Source of the DNA: Parvularia atlantis
Taxonomy: Eukaryota; Opisthokonta; Rotosphaerida
DNA: 13,635 nucleotides
Direction: 5' to 3'
Assembly (NCBI GenBank): GCA_943704415.1
Contig: CALSCO010001199.1
Coordinates: 1-13,635 of the forward strand
In this document: positions 1 through 7,008 of the stretch, piece by piece
How positions within the stretch are numbered: the first letter of the stretch is position 1
How the letters are laid out: every line of letters starts with the position of its first letter
Position numbers and translations under genes: made by a program
The notes under the pieces: model-generated
The model's database searches: none
Seen by the model: only the letters and a program-made list of their open reading frames with translations
What the model was told of the DNA's origin: nothing

Positions 1-43
1 CCCCCCCCCCCCTCTTCATCCTGCCGCCTTCCCGTGCCTGCAG
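1..43 (+). other. 3' end of an intron, with C12 tract
   Basis: The window opens with twelve C residues followed by a pyrimidine-rich stretch that ends in CTGCAG at 38-43. This looks like the 3' end of an intron, because the open frame that follows has no ATG near its beginning and continues into the FHA gene. The start of that gene therefore lies upstream of the window. A GTG at 34 opens the same frame but is not a plausible start in a eukaryotic gene. Confidence 0.5.
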
Positions 44-1218
44 GCCTCTCGCTCACGCGCCCCGCGCAGCCCACCTCTGTCGCCGCGCGTCGCCGGCCCG
101 TCCGCCAGCCCGCGCCGGCGCACACCCCTCTCGTCATCGCCCCGGCCCCCCCTCGAGGCGCACCGTCCGCAACCACGGCTTCGTTCGCGACCGCACCCGC
201 GCCGCTCTCGCTCTCGCCCGCGGCGGCGGCGGCCGTCGCTGCGGCAGCCGCGGCGCCGTTCGAGTACTCGCCCGAGCCGCCGGTGCCGCGGCTGCGGCCC
301 GGGTCAGCGTTCGCGTCGCCGACAATGGCAGGAACACCAGCAGCGGCAGCAGCCGCACCGGCAGCAGGGACAGCGGTGCACGGGGGCGGGACAGCACGGC
401 TACCACTGCCTGCAGCAGCACCCACGCCGCCGGGACTGCCGCGCGCGCCGCTGCACTTCCTGCCCGACTTCCCGCTGGCCTCGCCCGCGTCCTCTGCATC
501 GTCCGCGGCCGCACCGCCCGGCGCCGGGCCAGCGACGCCGCCCCTGCGCAGCGGGCCGGTCGTGCGCCAGCGCGCCAAGCTCGTCAGCCCCGTCGAGCTC
601 GACGTGGCCGACCCCAACGGCGTCGACACGGACGGCGCCGAGGTGCGCCCCGGTTCGGCGCCAGTGCGCGCGCACACCGATGCTCACGCGACCGAGCACG
701 CGCAGACTCCGCGCGTCATCTACCTCCCGCCCTCGGGCTCGTTCTTCTGCGGGCGCGACCACAAGTCGTGCCACCTGTGGATCGCCGACATCCACTGCAG
801 GTGCGGCTGCCGCCAGCTCGGTTGACGCAGTTAAGCCGCCGTTTGTGCCCGCGCCGCACTCGCAGCCGGCAGCAGGCCGAGATCCTTGTGGACGACAAGC
901 ACGGCAAGATCTTCATCACTCGCGTGCGTGGCACCCGTCTCGCACACGCCCTGCTCACCCGTGCGCCCTGCTCACCCGTGCGCCCTTGCCGACAGTACGG
1001 GCAGAACCCGACCAAGGTCAACCGCGGCAAGTCGCAGTTTGTGCTTGTGCGGTTCGAAATGTTTGAGCTGATGGACGGCGACATGATCGTGTTCCCAAAA
1101 GTGCGCACGCGCGCGTGCGACGTCAGCGCGTGTGTCGCTGAATGGCTACGGATGTGTGCAGGAGCACGCGTTCATCCTGTCGGTCGAGAACGCGCCCGAG
1201 TACGTCGTCGGGCGATGA
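44..1218 (+). CDS. FHA-domain protein, 3' part (5' end outside window)
   Basis: Exons are 44-800, 866-923, 996-1100 and 1162-1218 (stop TGA). The introns of 65, 72 and 61 nt start with GTGCGN and end in CAG, and all phases match. The first exon encodes a long low-complexity Ala/Pro/Ser/Arg-rich region, probably disordered. The last ~110 residues form a forkhead-associated domain: a hydrophobic strand with GRD (from about 714), then WIADIHC joined by splicing to SRQQAEI, then FITR, then NPTKVN, then ELMDGDMIVF, and a final strand AFILSVE. The spliced SRQQAEI corresponds to the SRxHAxI core of FHA domains, which bind phosphothreonine peptides; its His is replaced by Gln. Such proteins usually act in kinase signalling, DNA-damage or polarity complexes, but I cannot name the orthologue. 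The gene is convergent with the aminotransferase, leaving 155 bp between stop codons. Confidence 0.72.
948..981 (+). repeat. 17-bp tandem duplication inside an FHA-gene intron
   Basis: Two perfect adjacent copies of a 17-nt unit (948-964 and 965-981, beginning GCCCTGCTCACCC) lie in the intron 924-995. Each copy carries a CTCAC that resembles the branch point used elsewhere in this window, so the intron has two equivalent branch-point candidates. Confidence 0.85.
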
Positions 1219-1373
1219 GCGGTCACGGGGGCGAGAAGGACACAAGGCGCGCTAGAGGAAAAAAGGAAATCTCCAGCTGCCCCTCGCATTCGTGTCTGCT
1301 GTGCGTGTGTGCGCGCACGGCCCCGCCACCCTCTATGTTGTGCCCCATCAAAACACCCTGTACAGGCCAGCGC
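1219..1373. other. Convergent intergenic region
   Basis: These 155 bp separate the stop codons of the FHA gene and the aminotransferase gene. They include a short A-rich patch (GAGGAAAAAAGGAAAT near 1254) and CCCCATCAAAACACC near 1343. They must hold the 3' UTRs and polyadenylation signals of both genes. No further gene is visible. Confidence 0.6.
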
Positions 1374-2571
1374 TCAAAGAAGGCGTCTACAGCTCTTGTG
1401 CACCTGCTCGCGCACGAGGTCGCGCAGGCGGTCGACGACAGGGCTTTGCGGCACGTGCACCGTTGTGCTGTCGGTCACCCGCGGCGGCGTCAGTCGCACG
1501 TTCTCTTGTCGTGCGCAAAGCCGTAATCGCACCCGCTGTCGATGAAGCGCACGGTCGCGATCGGCAGCACCAGACGCGATGTGCCTGCGCGCGGCACAAC
1601 GTCAGCAGCCCACGCGCGCTTGCGGCAGCGCCGGAAACGCACTCGTCAGGAACGCGCCGCGCCACAGCGCCGCGTCTTGCACGCGCGGAAAGTCCAAGTC
1701 GACGGGGATGGCGTGCGCCGCGGCCTCTCGCAGGACGACGTTCTGGACCGTGCCGCGCAGGACCGCGCCCTCGGGTGCCGTCACGACGCGGTCGCCCAGC
1801 ACGACGTAAAAGTTGCTCTGCAGGCCCTCGTACAACCGGCCCCGGTCGTCCTGCAGGACCATGTCGTTGGCCTCGCTTGACTTGAGCTGTTCGAGCGACT
1901 GGCGATCGCTGCACGCGCGCACGGGCGCATCATGAGCCACGCTGCTCGCACGAGCGGTCAAGAGGCCAGCAGGCACACGCACCGCACCCACTGCGCGTCC
2001 TTGGCCGCGGCGTTGTGGCGCGGCGCCCCGTGCACCTCGATCAGGCACGCACCGCTCGCGTGCTCGGCCAGATCGCTCACGTGCACGGCCGCCGCCGCCT
2101 CGGCCGCAACCATCGTCACCTTGATCTCGCGGCCGTGCGCCTCGGCCGCCGCGTTCGTGTCGAGGTACGAGCGCAGCGCGGCCGTGACCATCGGCGTCAT
2201 GAGCCGGTCGATCGTCTCGGGCTGCGTGAGGTCGCCCAGGGCCGACGCGCGCAGCACCTCGGGTGGCCGCATCCGCACGAGCGAGTCGGCCAGGCGCGCC
2301 ATGTGTGCGTCGTACTCGAACACGGCGCGCCGGTCCACGGTGCGCGCGGTCGTGTAGGCGCCTGGGCGCGTGCGCAGTGAGCCGCCCGAGCGCGTGCCGA
2401 TCGCGTGCGCGCGACTGCGCACAGAGCGAGTGCTCGAGCAGGAACTCGCGCGCAGTCATGACAGTCACACGCGGCACGGCCGCGGAGGCGTCGACGACGA
2501 CTGGTGCGGGCCGGCGCGGGTGCGTGAGCAGCAGCAGGGCAAGCAGGGCGAGCCGCACCGGCGCGCCACAT
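1374..2571 (-). CDS. Class IV PLP-dependent aminotransferase-like protein
   Basis: Exons on the minus strand are 2571-2559, 2500-2423, 2361-1983, 1908-1643, 1584-1500 and 1467-1374, giving 304 residues. The protein belongs to fold-type IV PLP enzymes (branched-chain or D-amino-acid aminotransferase, aminodeoxychorismate lyase). Visible family marks are AYTTARTV with FEYDAHMARLADS at the N-terminus; AAAKDAQWVRDR, whose Lys (about 151) is the expected PLP lysine; LYEGLQSNFYVV, whose Glu (about 184) would contact the pyridine nitrogen; and GAFLTSTSRLVLPI after splicing. The C-terminal YGF...VPQSPVVDRLRDLV agrees with fungal members. The substrate cannot be told from sequence. The first, 13-nt exon is inferred from a good 58-nt intron (GTGCGG, CTCAC, CAG); an alternative start is the in-frame ATG at 2459. 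The last intron, 1468-1499, is only 32 nt. The gene is divergent from the AIM32-like gene with 19 bp between ATGs. Confidence 0.85.
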
Positions 2572-2590
2572 CCAACTTGATCAAAGTCAG
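2572..2590. promoter_or_regulatory. 19-bp gap between divergent start codons
   Basis: Only 19 bp separate the proposed ATGs of the aminotransferase (2571, minus) and the AIM32-like gene (2591, plus). Shared control is implied, and each gene's 5' UTR and promoter must overlap the other's transcribed region. No TATA or CCAAT box is visible in the gap. If the aminotransferase starts at 2459 instead, the gap grows to 131 bp. Confidence 0.4.
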
Positions 2591-3967
2591 ATGCGATCTG
2601 CGCGCGTCGCGGCCCTCACGCGGCACATCGCCAGCGGCGCACGGCCTGCCGCCGCCGAGTGCGCTGTGTGCGACCCGCCCGAGCCCGGCACGGTCGATGC
2701 GCACGCCGCGCACGTCTTTTTCGTCACGCCCGGCCGCACCAACTGGGCCAAGGACGTGCGCGGTGCGTCTCTCTGTTTCGAGCGACGCAGCGCTGACGCG
2801 TGTGCACGCCCGCCGCAGACGAGGACGACATGGCCCGGGCGCTGTTCACGGCACTCATGCCACCAGCCGATGCGACCCCCATCAAGCTGACCGCGACCAA
2901 CGGCGGCACGCGCGCGCGCGCTTTGTGCCGCTTCGTCGAGCTCACGCGCGCACTCCGCAGAGTTCGACATCGCGCCGCCCGCTGCGGACGCGCCCGAGCG
3001 CACGGCCACGCTCGTCATCTTCCCCGCGCGGCTGGCCGTGCGCATCGCCGCCGGCGATGTCGCGCGGGTTTCCACCGTGCTGCAGGAGCACTACCGCGGC
3101 GCGATCGACAACGCCGCCGCGCCGGTGCGTGCGGGGCACACGCCGCACCTCGTCCGCGCTGGGCAAACAGCCTCCCAGGCGTACCTCGCGTACCGCCAGC
3201 CCAAGCGCTGGCAGAGCGACCAGCTCGAGCTGCTCGGCAAGCTGACGAACGCGCGCGACGCGGCGTCGCACATGACCGTACACGTGCGTGCGGCACCCAA
3301 TCCCGTCCTTTCGGCAGACGACCTGACGGCACGGCCGCGCAGGCGCTGTCCAACACGGTGCGGCACCTGTTTGTGTGTACGCACGCGAACCGCGACTCGC
3401 GCTGCGGGCGGGCCGGCGAGACCATGTTCCCGCGTGCGTGCTGCGGCAGGCATCGCAGCGCGCACTTGCCGTTGCGTGCTGAGCTTCGTGGCAGTGCTCA
3501 AGACGTTTGCGCACCGCCACACCGCGACCGACGCAGCGCCGATCAAGGTGCACACGACGAGCCACATCGGCGGGCACAAGTACGCCGGCAACGTCGTGTG
3601 CGTGCCGTCGCGCCCCCCATGTGCTTGTGCTCGCGCGCACGGGACTGATCAGGCCGCGGGCGCACAGCGACTACGGCGAGGGCGACTGGTACGGCGGCGT
3701 CAATATGCAAAACGCGGAGCACTTTTTCGCGTCAATCGCACAAGGCCTGCCAGTCCCGGAGCTGTGGCGCGGGCGGTGTGCACTGCCCGTGCTCGTAGTG
3801 TGCGTGTGTGGGCTGACACGTGCGACAGTGTGGGCATGACGGCCGACGCGCAACGCGATCTGGCCGCGCGCATGCGCAACGACCCGCCGACAGTGCACGC
3901 CGCGCGGCCACCGACGACCGCGAGCGAGTGCGTTGCAGTCGACCACGTGTGCAGCGCTGATATCTGA
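2591..3967 (+). CDS. AIM32: AIM32/Apd1-like thioredoxin-fold [2Fe-2S] protein (probable N-terminal part of a fusion)
   Basis: Exons are 2591-2762, 2819-2905, 2961-3283, 3343-3437, 3484-3597, 3668-3775 and 3829 onward. Read to the TGA at 3965-3967, the protein has 345 residues; if spliced at 3948 it continues into the ferredoxin. The N-terminus (MRSARVAALTRHIASGARP) is Arg-rich without acidic residues, like a mitochondrial presequence. Family marks are HVFFVTPGRTNWAKDV (about 41-56), LFVCTHANRDSRCG with Cys about 206 and 215, and SHIGGHKYAGN with His about 253 and 257, followed by GDWYGGV and ELWRGR. In Apd1/Aim32 proteins two Cys and an HxxxH pair hold a [2Fe-2S] cluster, and all four positions are present. 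The intron at 2906-2960 works only with a GC donor. A 54-nt in-frame stretch, 3125-3178, may be another intron but lacks a clear branch point. The acceptor at 3667 restores family spacing between NV and GDWYG; a second acceptor at 3652 would add five residues. Confidence 0.85.
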
Positions 3968-3980
3968 TGCGTCGTGGCAG

Positions 3981-4411
3981 GGTCACGGTCTTTGTGACCG
4001 ACAAGAACGGCATGCACAAGCTGCGCGGGCTTGCGAACGAGCGCCTGATGACCGTGCTCAAGCGCAACAACATCGCGATCGAGGGTGCGCGCGTTCGGCC
4101 AGCCTGACGCGTGTACTGATGCGCACGGTGTGGCGGGGCCAGGTGCGTGTGGAGGGAACATGGAATGCGCCACCTGCCACGTCGTGCTCGAGGGCGACTG
4201 GGCCGACAACCACCCGCCCGCGTCCGACGTCGAGCACGACATGCTCGACATGCTCGACGGCGTGCAGGACGGGTGCGCTGCGCCTCTCGCTGTGTCGGCA
4301 CTTAACGCCCTGCCCCGTCGCAGCTCGCGCCTGTCGTGTCAGATTCTCCTCCAGCCCAAACTCAACGGCATACAGCTGCGGCTGCCCTCTGTTAAGCGAT
4401 CTGGCCTGTGA
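3981..4411 (+). CDS. YAH1: Adrenodoxin-type [2Fe-2S] ferredoxin (YAH1-like), probably fused to AIM32-like protein
   Basis: Exons are 3981-4084, 4143-4272 and 4324-4411 (stop TGA). The domain begins VTVFVTDKNG and carries CGGNMECATC, the C-x5-C-x2-C cluster motif, then the acidic helix DVEHDMLDMLDGV and SRLSCQILL with the fourth Cys, ending LRLPSVKRSGL. These are marks of mitochondrial adrenodoxin-type ferredoxins, which pass electrons from ferredoxin reductase to Fe-S cluster assembly and haem A synthesis. No separate presequence is visible. The only nearby ATG (3967) overlaps the preceding TGA by one base and would give a 111-residue protein starting MRRGRVTVF with no targeting signal. A 32-nt intron, 3949-3980 (GTGCAG...CTGAT...GGCAG), joins the two frames exactly and yields a 446-residue fusion that would use the AIM32 presequence. 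The exon at 4143 begins GTGCGTGTGG, itself donor-like. Confidence 0.87.
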
Positions 4412-4540
4412 TGTACATTGTGAAGGACACAGCCATGGTGTGCCATGCGTGCTGCTTCGTCCACGTTCTGCTCACGCGCCCGTGCCCTTGTTCCTCTCGC
4501 ACCCGTTCTGCACGCTCGCACGCGCACACCTCCGCAGGCG
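4412..4540 (+). promoter_or_regulatory. Intergenic region and 5' leader of CCT2
   Basis: These 129 bp lie between the ferredoxin stop and the CCT2 ATG. An ATG at 4435 followed by GTGTGC, with an acceptor CCGCAG at 4532-4537, could form a tiny first exon and a 100-nt intron; that would add Met-Ala before the Met called here. Otherwise it is an ordinary leader with CTCACG and pyrimidine-rich patches. No TATA box is obvious. Confidence 0.4.
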
Positions 4541-6891
4541 ATGCAACCCGTGCAGCTGTTCAACGAGGAGGCGTCGGAGGAGCGCGCCGAGAACGCGCGC
4601 CTGGTGCGCGGCGCGGCCCTTTCCCCTCCCCTCCCCCGCCTGTGCTGCTGCTGCCTCACACACGTCGCGCGCCAGTCGTGCTTCGTCGGCGCGATCGCCA
4701 TCGGCGACCTCGTCAAGAGCACGCTCGGCCCCAAGGGCATGGTGCGTGCGCGTTCCTCACCGGCGCGCCGTCGCCGCGGCGCTCACGCCATGCCGAACAC
4801 AGGACAAGATCCTCCAGTCGACCGGTCAGGGCCACGGCAAGGACATCGTCGTGACCAACGACGGCGCAACGATCCTCAAGGCGATCCAGCTCGACAACCC
4901 CGCGGCCAAGATCCTCGTCGGTGCGCCACGCACGCGCGCGCCGTCGCGTCGTGTGCACGTCTCATCGTGCGCGCATTAGAGCTGTCCAAGGTGCAGGACC
5001 AGGAGGTCGGCGACGGCACGACGTCCGTCTGCGTGCTCGCGTCGGAGCTGCTGCGCGAGGCCGAGAAGCTCGTGAACCAGAAGGTGCACCCGCAGACGAT
5101 CATTGAGGGCTACCGCCTGGCCTCGGCCAAGTCGCTTGAGGCGCTCGACGCCAGCAAGAAGACGTTCCAGAACCAGGCCGATTTTGAGAAGGACCTGCTC
5201 AAGATTGCCGCAACGACGCTGAGCTCCAAGGCACGCACGCGCTCGCGCGCGCACGCGCATGCCGCTGACCGCATCGCCGCAGGTCGTCGCGCAGAACAAG
5301 GACCACTTTGCACGCCTCTGCGTCGACGCCGTCCTGCGCCTCAAGGGCAAGCCCGATCTCGGCCTCATCCAGATCATCAAGAAGCCCGGCGGCCAGCTCG
5401 ACCAGTCGTACCTCGACTCTGGTGCGTCGCGCTGCTCGGCCCGGCGGTGCCGCGTGCTGAACACGCACCAGGCTTCATCCTCGACAAGCACATCGGCATG
5501 AACTCACCCAAGCGCCTCGAGAAGGCGCGCGTGCTCGTGGCCAACACGCCGATGGACACGGACAAGATCAAGGTCTTTGGCGCGCGTGTCAAGGTGCGGA
5601 CAGAATGCGCCGAATCGCACTCGCTCACGCCGCCAGGCGCGCGCGCACGCAACAAAGGTCGAAAGCACCGCCGGTGTGGCCGAGATCGAGCGCGCCGAGC
5701 GTGAGAAGATGAAGGGCAAGGTCGACAAGATCGCCCAGTTTGGCATCAACTGTTTCATCAACCGCCAGCTGATCTACAACTACCCCGAGCAGCTCATGGC
5801 CGAGCGCGGCATCATGACGATCGAGCACGCCGATTTTGAGGGCGTCGAGCGCCTGGCGTCGGTGCTGAAGGGGTGCGTGCGCGCGGCATGCGCGTGCTGA
5901 AGATTGGTGCTCACGCCGGCCCGACGTCGGCGACCGCGTGTGCAGCAAGGTCACGTCGACTTTTGACCACCCGTCGAAGGAGGACGTGGGCGAGTGCGAC
6001 TTGATCGAGGAGATCATCATCGGCGAGGACAAGGTGTGCGGGAGCTCGTTGTACATGCGCCTGTGCGTGCGCGTGGCTGACCAGTGCCTGCCGCGCCGCC
6101 AGCTCACACGCTTCTCGGGCTGCAAGGCCGGCGAGGCGTGCACGATCGTCCTGCGCGGCGCCACCATGCAGCTGCTCGAGGTCGCGTTTTTTTTTTTTTT
6201 TGCGCTCTTGCTCTGTACGCTCACGCCGCAGCACCCGTGCAGGAGGCCGAGCGCTCGGTGCACGACGCGCTCGCCGTGCTGTCGCAGACCGTGATTGAGA
6301 CGTCGACGACCCTCGGCGGCGGCTGCGCCGAGATGCTCATGGCCTGCGCGGTCGACATGCTCGCCGCGGGGACGTCGGGCAAGAAGGCGTTAGCCGTGGA
6401 GGCCTTTGCGCGCGCGCTGCGCCAGCTGCCGACGATCATCGCCGACAACGGCGGCTTCGACAGTTCGGAGCTGGTGGCGCAGCTGCGCTCGGAGCACAAC
6501 AAGGGCAACCACACGGCGGGCCTGAGTGCGTCAGGGTGTGGGGGCGTGGTCAGTGTGTGCTGACGGCTCGGCGGTGGCGCGGCGGGCAGACATGTACGAG
6601 GGCAAGGTCGGCGATATGCGCGAGCTCGGCATCGTCGAGTCGTACAAGGCGCGTGCGATTTTGTGCGGCGTGGAACGCTCTTGGCTCTGACGCGTCATCG
6701 CCGCCACGCCAGCTCAAGCGCCAGGTCGTGTCGTCCGCGGCCGAGGCGGCCGAGATGATCCTGCGCGTGGATGAGATCATCCGCGCGGCACCACGGTGCG
6801 CATTGTGACGCGATGCTGGCTGGCAATTCTGATGGCGCGCGCGCGCGCACGCGGACGCAGGAAACGCACGGGCGATCAGCACGGCCACTGA
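4541..6891 (+). CDS. CCT2: T-complex protein 1 subunit beta (CCT2 chaperonin)
   Basis: Thirteen exons: 4541-4603, 4676-4741, 4803-4920, 4980-5230, 5283-5421, 5472-5593, 5658-5872, 5946-6033, 6103-6180, 6243-6525, 6590-6648, 6713-6795 and 6861-6891. They sum to 1596 nt (531 residues), the usual CCT2 length. CCT2 is one of eight subunits of the cytosolic chaperonin ring that folds actin, tubulin and many WD40 proteins using ATP. Nearly every block matches: [38 protein letters not shown] (about 92-98), [59 protein letters not shown] (about 404-411), [16 protein letters not shown] and a C-terminal [11 protein letters not shown]. The last nine residues come from a separate small exon; reading through would end APRCAL. 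Two introns (5231-5282, 6649-6712) have GC donors and 6181-6242 has the unusual donor GTCGCG. One oddity is LKGK where most fungi have TGGE, at the 5872/5946 junction. Confidence 0.97.
6187..6201 (+). repeat. T15 homopolymer in a CCT2 intron
   Basis: Fifteen consecutive T residues begin six bases after the donor GTCGCG of the intron 6181-6242. This is the longest A/T run in an otherwise very GC-rich window. It sits at the 5' end of the intron rather than next to the acceptor, so it is not a classical polypyrimidine tract. Confidence 0.95.
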
Positions 6892-7008
6892 GCGCGCGTC
6901 TGCATCGCGGGGGCTGAGCATGTGTTGTGGCCTCGTTGCGCATGCACAGGGCTGGCCTCGTCGCGCATGCACAGGCTGGCCTCGTCGCGCATGCACAGGG
7001 CTCGCTTG
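6892..7008. other. Convergent CCT2/ELP2 intergenic region
   Basis: These 117 bp between the CCT2 and ELP2 stop codons hold both 3' UTRs. More than half of the region is the 24/25-bp tandem repeat described separately. No canonical AATAAA is present on either strand. Confidence 0.6.
6931..7004. repeat. Three-copy 24/25-bp tandem repeat
   Basis: Copies lie at 6931-6955, 6956-6979 and 6980-7004 with consensus CCTCGTCGCGCATGCACAGG followed by (G)CTSG. Copy 1 has one substitution (CGTTG for CGTCG) and copy 2 lacks one G. Each copy contains GCATGC. The array ends five bases before the ELP2 stop codon (minus strand), so it would be transcribed in the ELP2 3' UTR. Confidence 0.9.

Noticed and set aside
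134-514. Minus-strand frames opposite the Ala/Pro-rich FHA-gene exon
   Set aside because: They are Arg/Ala-rich shadows typical of high-GC coding DNA and lack any domain.
34-825. GTG at 34 as a start codon
   Set aside because: Eukaryotic genes rarely start with GTG, and CTGCAG just downstream looks like an acceptor; the gene is better seen as cut by the window edge.
1602-2558. A 318-residue continuous minus-strand frame with a signal-peptide-like LALLALLLL start
   Set aside because: It begins with GTG inside the intron 2501-2558 and runs through introns; only parts coincide with aminotransferase exons. The hydrophobic start is translated intron.
2906-2960. A GT donor (GTGCCG at 2925) for this AIM32 intron, with or without a missing CG unit in the CG run
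   Set aside because: As sequenced it gives the wrong phase. With one extra CG unit the splice junction would create a TAG stop. A GC donor is the simpler solution.
3967-4411. Ferredoxin as an independent gene starting at ATG 3967
   Set aside because: It would overlap the previous stop by one base, have no 5' UTR of its own and no presequence. It is kept only as the alternative to the fusion.
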